In this document: in pieces, positions 33,425-41,329 of the stretch | How the letters are laid out: each line of letters starts with the position of its first letter | Numbering within the stretch: position 1 is the first letter of the stretch | NCBI RefSeq assembly: GCF_000383595.1 | Contig: NZ_KB911581.1 | Coordinates: 7,709,519-7,773,518 of the forward strand | Reading direction: 5' to 3' | Source: Streptomyces bottropensis ATCC 25435 | Lineage (GTDB): Bacteria; Actinomycetota; Actinomycetes; Streptomycetales; Streptomycetaceae | Length of the DNA: 64,000 nt | Made by a program: the position numbers and the translations under genes | Notes under the pieces: model-generated | Databases searched by the model: none | Seen by the model: the letters and a program-made list of their open reading frames with translations, nothing else | Told to the model about the DNA's origin: nothing

Positions 33425-34978
33425 ATGACTGCATCCCCCGAGCCCACGGACGACCGGACGAGACCGGCCGCGCAGACCCCGCCGGCCGATCGCCCCCCGG
33501 CCGCCTTCGGCCGCAGAGCCCTCCTCGCCGCGGCCGGCGGCGCGGTGGTCGGCACGGCCCTCGGCGCCGGCACGGCCCACGCGGACGCGACCATCGCCGT
33601 CAACCCGGCCACCAAGTACGGCACTTGGGAGGGCTGGGGCACCTCCCTGGCCTGGTGGGCCAACGTCTTCGGTGCCCGGGACGACTTCGCCGACCTGTGG
33701 TTCACCACGAAGACGACGACGTACAACGGCACGGCCCTGCCCGGCCTGGGCATGAACATCGCCCGCTACAACCTCGGCGCGTGCAGCTCGAACTCCATCA
33801 ACGGCGAGTCGATGGTGAAGTCCCCCAACATTCCCGCCTTCAAGCAGATCGAGGGCTTCTGGCAGGACTACACCAACGAGAACCCGACCTCCTCGGCCTG
33901 GAAGTGGACGGCGGACCCGAACCAGCGCGCGGCCCTGACGAAGGCCGTGGCGCGCGGGGCGACGACGGAACTCTTCGCCAACTCGCCCATGTGGTGGATG
34001 TGTTCGAACCACAACCCCTCGGGCGCCTCCGGCGGCGGCAACAACCTCCAGACCTGGAACTACCGCCAGCACGCCTCCCACCTCGCGGCGGTGGCCCTCT
34101 ACGCCAAGAACAACTGGGGCGTGAACTTCGCGACGGTCGACCCCTTCAACGAACCGGCGTCCTCCTGGTGGACGGCGACCGGCACCCAGGAGGGCTGCCA
34201 CATGGACCCGGCGGTCCAGGCAGCCGTACTCCCGTACATGCGCAGCGAGTTGAACGCACGCGGCCTGAACTCGGTCCGTATCTCGGCCTCCGACGAGACC
34301 AACTACGACACGGCCCGCTCGACGTGGAACTCCTTCAACTCCACCACGAAGGCCCTGGTCAGCCAGGTGAACGTGCACGGCTACCAGGGCGCGGACGGCC
34401 GCCGCGACCTCCTCTACACGGACGTGGTCACCACCGCCGGCAAGAAGCTCTGGAACTCGGAGACGGGCGACAGCGACGGTTCGGGCTGGACCCTCGCGCG
34501 GAACCTCTGTTACGACTTCCGCTGGCTGCACCCCACGGCCTGGGTCTACTGGCAGGTGATGGACCCGACGGCGGGCTGGGCGATGATCGCGTACGACCAG
34601 AACACCCTCCAGCCCACGACGGTCCAGACCAAGTACTACGTGATGGCCCAGTTCAGCCGCCACATCCGCCCGGGAATGACGATCCTGGACACGGGCTCCA
34701 GCTTCACGGCGGCGGCGTACGACGCGGCGGCCAAGCGCCTGGTGATCGTGGCGATCAACACCGCCTCTTCGGCCCAGACCTTCACCTTCAACCTCGCGAA
34801 CTTCACGACGGTGACGGGCGGCGCGAACGGCCTGGTCCCCCGCTGGAACACCCACACCTCGGGCGGCTCCGACCGCTACCGCGCGTACGCGGACACGCGC
34901 CTGAGCGGCAAGACGGTGGCGGTGCCGTTCGCGGCGGGCGCGGTGCAGACACTGCAGATCGACGGGGTGACGATCTAG
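33425..34978 (+). CDS. Secreted GH30-family glycoside hydrolase (endo-beta-1,6-galactanase-like)
   Basis: 517 residues. A Tat-type signal (FGRRALLAAAGGAVVGTALG) ends near AHADA. The TIM-barrel and C-terminal beta-sandwich follow the GH30 subfamily 5 pattern: YGTWEGWGTSLAWWA, MNIARYNLG, acid/base E243 in DPFNEPASS, nucleophile E346 in WNSETGDSDGSG, and a C-terminal beta domain from about residue 415. The best known relatives are galactanases that cut beta-1,6-galactan of plant arabinogalactan. GGAG precedes ATG 33425. Confidence 0.87.
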   Translation: MTASPEPTDDRTRPAAQTPPADRPPAAFGRRALLAAAGGAVVGTALGAGTAHADATIAVNPATKYGTWEGWGTSLAWWANVFGARDDFADLWFTTKTTTYNGTALPGLGMNIARYNLGACSSNSINGESMVKSPNIPAFKQIEGFWQDYTNENPTSSAWKWTADPNQRAALTKAVARGATTELFANSPMWWMCSNHNPSGASGGGNNLQTWNYRQHASHLAAVALYAKNNWGVNFATVDPFNEPASSWWTATGTQEGCHMDPAVQAAVLPYMRSELNARGLNSVRISASDETNYDTARSTWNSFNSTTKALVSQVNVHGYQGADGRRDLLYTDVVTTAGKKLWNSETGDSDGSGWTLARNLCYDFRWLHPTAWVYWQVMDPTAGWAMIAYDQNTLQPTTVQTKYYVMAQFSRHIRPGMTILDTGSSFTAAAYDAAAKRLVIVAINTASSAQTFTFNLANFTTVTGGANGLVPRWNTHTSGGSDRYRAYADTRLSGKTVAVPFAAGAVQTLQIDGVTI

Positions 34979-35190
34979 CGAACCGTCCGCTCGGGCCGGT
35001 GCGCGGACCGAGGAACCGCCCTCGGCCCGCGCGCACCCTCGGCCCGCGCGTCCCGGGCCCGTCCCCGAGGGAGAGCCGAAGGCAAAGGTGGGGAGGTGGG
35101 AGAGAACGCGCCCAGGCCTGCTCCCTCCCACCTCTGCCCGTACCTCACCTCCATCCCCTTACCTCCCCCACGGGCAGTACGGTGTCGTCC

Positions 35191-36201
35191 ATGCGCCCCG
35201 ACACGCCTGCCGAGAACGTCGACCACAACGCCGAAGCGGCACGCCTGGAGCGGACCGCCGACCTCTATCCCGAGGACGCCGAGCACCTCCTCCTCCAGGC
35301 CGCCGCCCACCGCGAACTCTCCGGCGACCGCCCCACGGCAACAGCCCTCTACGACCGCCTCCTGTCCTCCTCCACCCCCCTGGACAACCCCCACCTCGTA
35401 CGAGCGCTGAAAGCGTCCAACCTCTGGGAGTACGGCCACGAGGCGGAGGCCCGCGCGATCATCGACGGCGTCCGCGCGGCGGCCCCCCGCGACCCGGCCC
35501 CCTGGGTGATCGTCGCCGAGGCCCTGGAGGCCCACGACGAGCTGGAGGCGGCCCAGGACACGTTCACGGCGGCCGTGACCCTGCTGTTGACGGACGTGGC
35601 AGAGCCCCCTTACTCGACCCGCCCCCTGCTCTTCGGCCGCCACCGGGTCCGCCGCATGCTGGGCGCGACGCACGACAACTGGGACGCGGTGGCGGACACC
35701 CTCCACTCCTCGTCGATCTCCCTGGACGAACTCCACGACCCCAAGCGCGTCTGGTCCCTGGGCTCGGACAACCCGGCGGAACTCCAGGCCGAGATCTCCC
35801 GCCTGCGCGCGGAGTTGGGCGCCTACCGCGAGGCCCTGTCCCGCCCGTTCCCGGTGGCGGTCCTGCACTGGCCGGCCACCGAACTCTCGGAGCTGGTCTC
35901 GGCCTACCCGGGCCTGGCCGCGGAATACCCGTCCCACGAGGAACACCTCGCGACGATAGAGGCCTCACTGAGGGAACTGTCGGCCTCCGGCACCCCGAAC
36001 CTGGGCATCGTCACCGGCACGGTGCCGTCCTACGAGGCCTTCGCCGCCTCGGAGGGCTCGTCCCCGGCCGACGCGACACTGCTCCCGCAGTACGCGACGA
36101 CGCTGGCGGCGCGGGGGTTGGCGGTGGAGTGGCCGCCGCAGCGGGGAAGCGCGTGCTGGTGCGGCTCGGAACGGCCTTACGAGACCTGCCACGGAGCGTA
36201 G
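35191..36201 (+). CDS. TPR-like protein with C-terminal SEC-C zinc motif
   Basis: 336 residues. Helical repeats with tetratricopeptide character occupy residues 15-150 (ERTADLYPEDAEHLLLQAAAHRELSGD). The middle is all-alpha and unrecognised, and the last 20 residues form a SEC-C motif, ACWCGSERPYETCHGA, which binds zinc (C-x-C...C-H). ATG 35191 is the start. It is the last recognisable core gene before the defence island. Confidence 0.85.
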   Translation: MRPDTPAENVDHNAEAARLERTADLYPEDAEHLLLQAAAHRELSGDRPTATALYDRLLSSSTPLDNPHLVRALKASNLWEYGHEAEARAIIDGVRAAAPRDPAPWVIVAEALEAHDELEAAQDTFTAAVTLLLTDVAEPPYSTRPLLFGRHRVRRMLGATHDNWDAVADTLHSSSISLDELHDPKRVWSLGSDNPAELQAEISRLRAELGAYREALSRPFPVAVLHWPATELSELVSAYPGLAAEYPSHEEHLATIEASLRELSASGTPNLGIVTGTVPSYEAFAASEGSSPADATLLPQYATTLAARGLAVEWPPQRGSACWCGSERPYETCHGA

Positions 36202-36616
36202 GTCAAGGCGCCAGTCCCCCACTTCTCCGCAAGCCGCCAAGCAATCCCGGCGTGCATGCGAGACGCGAATGCGCCAGGCACCCCGCCCCACAACCCAGCC
36301 GACCTCGCCTCACTCAACCTGGACCACGCACCCTTCCGGGCCGCTCGCTCGCTTCTCCCCCGCGCTGGAGCGGCCCGGGTCAAGGGTGGCCCGCAGGGCC
36401 ATCGCCGCAGGCGACGCGAAGCGCCCTTGAGGTGGGCCGCGGAGGCGCGACACTGCCGAAGAAGCGAGTGGCCCTACGGCACCTCGACCACACCGCCCCC
36501 TCGCGCCGCTCCTCGATCACCAAGATCCGGAGCGGCTGCCCCCTCCGCTGTGGTGGAATCGAACTGCACCCGACCGGACCGAGCCGCGATCGTGAGGCAC
36601 AGCCGCCTTGAGCACG
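36202..36616. other. Left boundary region of the defence island, no gene
   Basis: 415 bases between the SEC-C gene and vsr. No frame has a domain or a ribosome-binding site. Near 36553-36571 the sequence GGTGGAATCGAACTGCACC resembles the 3' part of a tRNA read backwards, but the T-stem does not pair. It may be a junction scar; no attachment repeat could be confirmed by eye. Confidence 0.4.
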
Positions 36617-37060
36617 ATGAAGCCGTTGTCGCCCGCCGTCTCCGCACGCATGAGCAGACAGGTCAGCAAGGACACGGCCGCCGAACTGGCCGTTCGTCGC
36701 CTGCTCCACGCTGCCGGGTTGCGCTACCGCGTGGAGTTCCCGGTCCCGGGCATGGCCAGACGCCGTATAGACGTGGCGTTCACCCGAGCCAAGGTGGCCG
36801 TGCTGATCGACGGATGCTTTTGGCACGGCTGCCCTGAGCACGCCACGCAGCCGAAGTCGAACGCAGAGTGGTGGCGCAACAAGCTGGACCGGAACACGGC
36901 CCGCGATCGGGAGACTACGGAGCATCTGACCGCGGCGGGGTGGACGGTGCTGCGGTTCTGGGAGCATGAGGCCCCTGAGCAAGTGGCCGTGCGAGTGGCC
37001 GCAACAGTGGAACGACGTCTGGCAGAGGGAACGAAGGGACGGGAAGCGTGGGGGGACTGA
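36617..37060 (+). CDS. vsr: Very short patch repair endonuclease (Vsr)
   Basis: 147 residues. The Vsr fold is clear: SRQVSKDTAAELAVRRLLHAAGLRYRV, the catalytic Asp region in RRRIDVAFTRAKVAVLIDGCFWHGCPEH (with Zn-binding Cys/His), the Lys-rich NAEWWRNKLDRNTARDRE and LRFWEHE. Vsr nicks T:G mismatches made by deamination of 5-methylcytosine and normally travels with a C5-methyltransferase. The start is ATG 36617; TTG 36608 is possible. Its end overlaps the next gene by 13 bases. Confidence 0.93.
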   Translation: MKPLSPAVSARMSRQVSKDTAAELAVRRLLHAAGLRYRVEFPVPGMARRRIDVAFTRAKVAVLIDGCFWHGCPEHATQPKSNAEWWRNKLDRNTARDRETTEHLTAAGWTVLRFWEHEAPEQVAVRVAATVERRLAEGTKGREAWGD

Positions 37061-38043
37061 CCTTCGTGGATGTGTGTTCCGGAGCTGGTGGCCTTGCTCT
37101 CGGCCTGGAGCGGGCAGGATTCGAACCGCGCCTCCTGCTGGACGAGGACGAGGTGGCCGTCAGAACCTTGAAGGCCAACCGACCGCAGTGGAACGTATTG
37201 TGCGCCGATCTGCTGGACTTCGACCCGGCCGAGCACCCCGTGAGCTACGACGTGGATCTCCTCGCGGCAGGCCTGCCACGGGTGAAGTCGAGCGCGACCA
37301 TCGGGCGGACGAATTCCGACAAAGAGGAAGAACTGCTGAGGGCGACCGTCCTGCTCGCCCATGCGATCAAGCCTCGGGCCATCCTCATCGAGAACGTCCC
37401 CGGGCTCGCCGATTCGGACAACTACCAGCCCTTTCGTGACTTCGCTCGAGCCGAACTCGCCCATCTGGGATATGAGTTCAGTTGGTTCGTCGTCAATGCG
37501 GTCGACTTCGGCGTACCGCAGAACCGGAAGCAGGGAGTCCTCGTAGCAGTCGAACGATCACTGGCCGAAGCGTTCCGACAGCCGACGCCCACTGTGAGCG
37601 AACCGGCTACGGTCGGCGTCATCCTGGGGCCGTCCATGGCCGCACACGGGTGGCAGGATGCTGCACGCTGGGCCGCCCAAGCCGATCAACCGGCTCCGAC
37701 ACTGGTCGGAGGCTCGAAGAACCGAGGCGGCGCGGACCTGGGACCGACCGGGGCCAAGCGGAAGTGGGCGACCATGGGGGTCAACGCACACACCGTGGGT
37801 GACCGAATTCCGGGTCCGGACTTCGTTTGGAATCCCGAGCTCGGCAGGGACAACATGGTGAAGATCACGACTGAGCAGGCCGCGTTGTTGCAGGGTTTTC
37901 CCGAATCATGGCAGATCGCCGGACTCAAGACCGCACGATATCGCCAGGTCGGACACGCGACACCGCCGCCCGTCGGAGAAGCTCTGGGGCGAGCCGTCGC
38001 CGAAGCGTTGAACCGGGATCCGGCAGCCTCCCCGGCCGGCTAG
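37048..38043 (+). CDS. C5-cytosine methyltransferase homologue lacking the catalytic Cys
   Basis: 331 residues in one open frame. Motif I is intact (FVDVCSGAGGLALGLERAGF), as is motif VI (IENVPGL). Motif IV, normally G-G-P-P-C-Q-x-F-S, reads AAGLPRVKSSATIGR: Arg78 stands in the position of the nucleophilic Cys, and its CGG codon needs at least two changes from TGC. Motif VIII is QNRKQGVLVA and motif X is QVGHATPPP, both slightly altered. It should bind SAM or DNA but not methylate by the standard chemistry. It lies between vsr (overlap) and an intact methyltransferase (11-bp gap), suggesting a partner subunit. Confidence 0.85.
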   Translation: MGGLTFVDVCSGAGGLALGLERAGFEPRLLLDEDEVAVRTLKANRPQWNVLCADLLDFDPAEHPVSYDVDLLAAGLPRVKSSATIGRTNSDKEEELLRATVLLAHAIKPRAILIENVPGLADSDNYQPFRDFARAELAHLGYEFSWFVVNAVDFGVPQNRKQGVLVAVERSLAEAFRQPTPTVSEPATVGVILGPSMAAHGWQDAARWAAQADQPAPTLVGGSKNRGGADLGPTGAKRKWATMGVNAHTVGDRIPGPDFVWNPELGRDNMVKITTEQAALLQGFPESWQIAGLKTARYRQVGHATPPPVGEALGRAVAEALNRDPAASPAG

Positions 38044-38054
38044 ACTTCCGCCAC

Positions 38055-39416
38055 ATGACCAGCACGGCGCCACACCAGTCCATCCTCGACAAGCCTTTTG
38101 TCCTGGATCTCTTCGCGGGACCCGGAGGGCTGGATGTCGCGGGGCACACTCTCGACATCCCCAGTCTCGGCATCGAGTGGGACAAGAGTGCCTGTCTCAC
38201 GCGATACGCGGCCGGGCTGGAGACACTGCACGCCGATGTGAGCGCGGTGCGCAGAGACTCCTTCGAGTCGCTACCTCCGGAGATCAATGTGCTGGCCGGT
38301 GGACCTCCCTGCCAGACCTACTCCGTGGCCGGGCACGGCGCGGGCCGTAAGAACCTGAACAAGGTCAAGGAGTACATCGAGCGACTGACGGCAGGCGAGT
38401 CCGACGAGGCGATCGACGAGGATCTGAAGACTCTCAGCGATCCGCGCACCGCGCTGGTCCTCGAACCACTCCGATACGCCCTCCAGGCGACCAGAAGTCC
38501 GAACCGCGGCAGGCGCCCGTACGACGTGATCGTCCTGGAACAGGTCCCGGCGGTCGAGGAACTCTGGCACCACTACGCCAAGGTGCTGGAGGAAACGGGT
38601 CTTCCCGACGGCACCAAGTACAAGGCCGTCGTCGGCCTCCTCAACACCGAGACCTACGGGGTCCCTCAGAAGCGATCACGTGCGGTACTGATCGCTCGTC
38701 GTGAAGGACTCGATGAGCCGTCACTTCCCAAGCCGACCCACCATTCCTACGAGGCCAAGGCGTGGAATCGTAGGAACGAAGATGATCAGGCCGCATCGAG
38801 CCGGGTTCATCAGCCGACCTTCGACGAGGACTCGGCGACCTTGGCGGAAGAACACGATGCAACCGATGGCGAAGACCTGCAGCCCTGGAGGTCGATGGGT
38901 GACGTGCTTGCCGAAGCGGTGGGCACACACCCGGGACGCGACACTCCGTTCCTGGTCCGCTCGAACTACGGCAGCTCCGGAATCCCCGGAAGGCGTGGAG
39001 TTCGGAGCGATCGACAACCTGCGTTCACCGTCACCGGCCGCATCTCCCGCTTCGTGGTCTTCCAGCATCTCGACGCGGACATCGTCTATGAGGGTGCACG
39101 GTTCAGCATGAACGAGGCGGGGATGCTGCAGAGCTTCCCACCGGACTACCCGTGGTCCGGTAAGGCTCAGGCGCAGCAGGTGGGCAATGCCGTACCGCCC
39201 CTGTTCGGGGCGCACCTGTTGAGCGCCGCGCTCGGTCTCCCCGCACCGGACGCTGATGCGCTGCGCAAGCCGTGGCCGGCGGCCACAGAGGAGCAGCGAG
39301 CCAAGTTGCGGAGCCACGGCTGCGGGACTGCGGACGATTGCACCGCCAGGTGCCCGCGCCCGGAGGACCAGGCGCCGGCACCCTCCTCCGAGCGTCCGCG
39401 CCGGAAGAAGACCTAG
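38055..39416 (+). CDS. C5-cytosine DNA methyltransferase, catalytically intact
   Basis: 453 residues. Motif I is FVLDLFAGPGGLDVAGH, the catalytic loop is LAGGPPCQTYSVAGHG with the Cys nucleophile, and motif VI is VLEQVPAV (Gln for the usual Asn). Motif VIII is PQKRSRAVLIARR; the target-recognition region covers residues 220-340, and motif X is QQVGNAVPPLF. The C-terminal 60 residues are charged and include a Cys-rich CGTADDCTARC. It methylates a sequence that cannot be read from here. It is the third gene of the vsr operon and convergent with the gene at 39453, 36 bp away. Confidence 0.92.
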   Translation: MTSTAPHQSILDKPFVLDLFAGPGGLDVAGHTLDIPSLGIEWDKSACLTRYAAGLETLHADVSAVRRDSFESLPPEINVLAGGPPCQTYSVAGHGAGRKNLNKVKEYIERLTAGESDEAIDEDLKTLSDPRTALVLEPLRYALQATRSPNRGRRPYDVIVLEQVPAVEELWHHYAKVLEETGLPDGTKYKAVVGLLNTETYGVPQKRSRAVLIARREGLDEPSLPKPTHHSYEAKAWNRRNEDDQAASSRVHQPTFDEDSATLAEEHDATDGEDLQPWRSMGDVLAEAVGTHPGRDTPFLVRSNYGSSGIPGRRGVRSDRQPAFTVTGRISRFVVFQHLDADIVYEGARFSMNEAGMLQSFPPDYPWSGKAQAQQVGNAVPPLFGAHLLSAALGLPAPDADALRKPWPAATEEQRAKLRSHGCGTADDCTARCPRPEDQAPAPSSERPRRKKT

Positions 39417-39452
39417 CAACACCGTTCGCGGGTACGGCATTTCCGGGGCCGG

Positions 39453-40331
39453 TCAGTCCACGCTCTTCCTGCCCCTGACCGGCGCGGTCTCGAACAGCTC
39501 GGCGAAGTACTCGGCAAGTGAGGCCACGGACTTCTCCGGGACAGGATCCTCGTCGGGTCCGTCCGGGAGATGACGTCGATCGACCGGTGGTGCCGATGCG
39601 GCCTCCGCGATCCAGTCCCGCAGACGAGCAGGATCCCTCGGCTCGTCCCGTGCGAGGACGTCGTACACCAGCGTCGCTCCGGCCGCATTGATCGCGACAC
39701 TGAGGCCGAAGATCTCTCGCCCGGTGGTGATCTTCCCGCCTTTCAGAAGACGGACGAGAGCCTGGGCAGTGGGACGATGATCGATCAACTCCATCCGCAG
39801 AACCGTGTGGATGAGGTCCTGGTTCCCACAGGCCGCGACAACCGGCTCGTAGTCCGGCCCGTTCCGGAAGAGTTCTGCCGCCCACCACAACCGGGAGAAG
39901 CACTGGCGGTCGGCCGGGCCCCGGAACCGCTCTGCGGCGATACGCCTCTCCGGCCGCTTCGCCGTCGGCTCCGACAGGTGGCGCCATGCGACGTAATCGG
40001 GAGCAACCGCCAAGGCGAAGTGGTTCCAAAGACGCTTGTCCGCCGCCTCCCGCCGTGTCAGACGCAGGGTGGCATGGAGGCGTGGCGCCAGCCACGCGTC
40101 AGCGCGGGTGCGGTCTGCCCGGAACTCGTACATGGCGTCCTCCACCAGGCTTCGGATCGGCTCGACCGACCACCTGGCGTCGTCCTCCGGGAGCGGCTCG
40201 ACGACCTTGGCGAGGTCGATGCCGCCGTGCACTTGTTCGCCTGTCAGTAGCTCCTCGGTGAGGAACGGGTCGACGGCCGACGTGGCGAGCAGCGCCAGGC
40301 GCCCCGGTACATGGCTCGGTGCGGCGATCAC
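39453..40331 (-). CDS. Uncharacterised island protein, possibly DUF6339
   Basis: 292 residues, all-alpha looking and soluble. Recognisable stretches are RLTRREAADKRLWNHFALAVAPDYVAWRH and RLWWAAELFRNGPDYEPV. I believe this matches DUF6339, but I am not certain. It is the last gene of a coupled minus-strand trio, and its GTG start overlaps the preceding stop. Its context is a methylation/GHKL defence module, so it is likely a dedicated subunit. No catalytic motif is visible. Confidence 0.7.
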   Translation of the reverse strand: MIAAPSHVPGRLALLATSAVDPFLTEELLTGEQVHGGIDLAKVVEPLPEDDARWSVEPIRSLVEDAMYEFRADRTRADAWLAPRLHATLRLTRREAADKRLWNHFALAVAPDYVAWRHLSEPTAKRPERRIAAERFRGPADRQCFSRLWWAAELFRNGPDYEPVVAACGNQDLIHTVLRMELIDHRPTAQALVRLLKGGKITTGREIFGLSVAINAAGATLVYDVLARDEPRDPARLRDWIAEAASAPPVDRRHLPDGPDEDPVPEKSVASLAEYFAELFETAPVRGRKSVD

Positions 40332-41329
40332 TTCTCGCTCTCCCGGTTCATCTGTTCCAGACTGCGGATGGCGTAGGCGAGCGCCTTGGAGGCATCGGCA
40401 CGGCGCACCGCCGCATAGTGGATACGGGTCTGGAGCTCCACCCAGCCCGATTCGCCGGTGCGTCGTCGATGCACCTGCCGTAGGGCCTCCTCGACGTGCA
40501 CACCGGGAATCACATCCGGGAGCATCTCCCGCAACACCTCGCCCTGCCAGTCGGTCGGGAAGACCGGACCGCCACCGGGTTCCACCTCCACATCACCGAT
40601 GGCTCCGTGGAACACGGCGGTCCAGACGTCGGTGGCCATCTGGGCGACCAAGAGGTCACGCACCTTGCTGTCCACTCCGGAGCCGTTGCTGTCCAGCAAC
40701 CCTATGACTCCTTCGACATCCGTGTTCACGAACACGGTGGGAACTCTGGTCGAGGTGTCCACGATCCAGGGAGCGTCCGCGTACGCCTGCAGCCACGCCC
40801 GAGCACTCTTCCTGAACGGAGCTTTCTGGACGTCGAGTCGGAGGCCGCGGACCGGCTCGTCGGAGACCGTGTCGATGATCCAGCTCCGGTCGGTCTCCGC
40901 GATCGAGCGACCGGGTACCTCGTCCACCGTCCCGACGGCGTACACGGCGAGGGAGGCACGACCCATGTGGTCGTCCCGGAACACTTCGAGGGAGCCTGAC
41001 CAGTCACGACCGTCCTCCGCGTCCTGCGCGAGAGGCACAGAAGTGCGGACGTTGGTCTCACCGTCCGTCAGAACGGCGATGACCTTCAGGTCGGACCAGG
41101 CCGCGTCCGGTGCGTTCACACCGGGCGGCAGCGTCGCCGAGAGGCCGATCGTGGCGCCCACCCAGTCGGTGTGGCCCGCGATGCCGAGCGCGACGGTCTG
41201 CTGCTGGGTGGAGTAGGCGGTGGTCTCCAGTTGGTCCCGGGTGCCGTCGGAGAGTTTGAGCGAAACCGAGGTCACTCTGAGAACGACCGGTCGGTTGAGC
41301 CGCTTGTAGGGGTAGATCTTCACACTCAC
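40328..41329 (-). CDS. Uncharacterised island protein, middle gene of GHKL trio
   Basis: 333 residues with no recognised domain. The N-terminal half is beta-rich (IYPYKRLNRPVVLRVTSVSLKLSDGTRDQLETT) and the C-terminal half is helical and acidic. It starts at GTG 41329, overlapping the stop of the HTH-GHKL gene, and ends overlapping the next gene, so the three are made in fixed proportion. It is likely a structural partner of the GHKL ATPase. Confidence 0.7.
   Translation of the reverse strand: MSVKIYPYKRLNRPVVLRVTSVSLKLSDGTRDQLETTAYSTQQQTVALGIAGHTDWVGATIGLSATLPPGVNAPDAAWSDLKVIAVLTDGETNVRTSVPLAQDAEDGRDWSGSLEVFRDDHMGRASLAVYAVGTVDEVPGRSIAETDRSWIIDTVSDEPVRGLRLDVQKAPFRKSARAWLQAYADAPWIVDTSTRVPTVFVNTDVEGVIGLLDSNGSGVDSKVRDLLVAQMATDVWTAVFHGAIGDVEVEPGGGPVFPTDWQGEVLREMLPDVIPGVHVEEALRQVHRRRTGESGWVELQTRIHYAAVRRADASKALAYAIRSLEQMNRESEK

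Noticed and set aside
36540..36575. Partial tRNA (attachment-site remnant) upstream of vsr
   Set aside because: The TTCGATTC loop is present on the minus strand, but the flanking T-stem fails to pair at three of five positions. Kept only as a hint.
37048..38043. Frameshift or pseudogene explanation for the missing methyltransferase Cys
   Set aside because: The frame is open from motif I to motif X with no stop, and the sequence around motif IV is in register, so this is a substitution rather than a broken gene.
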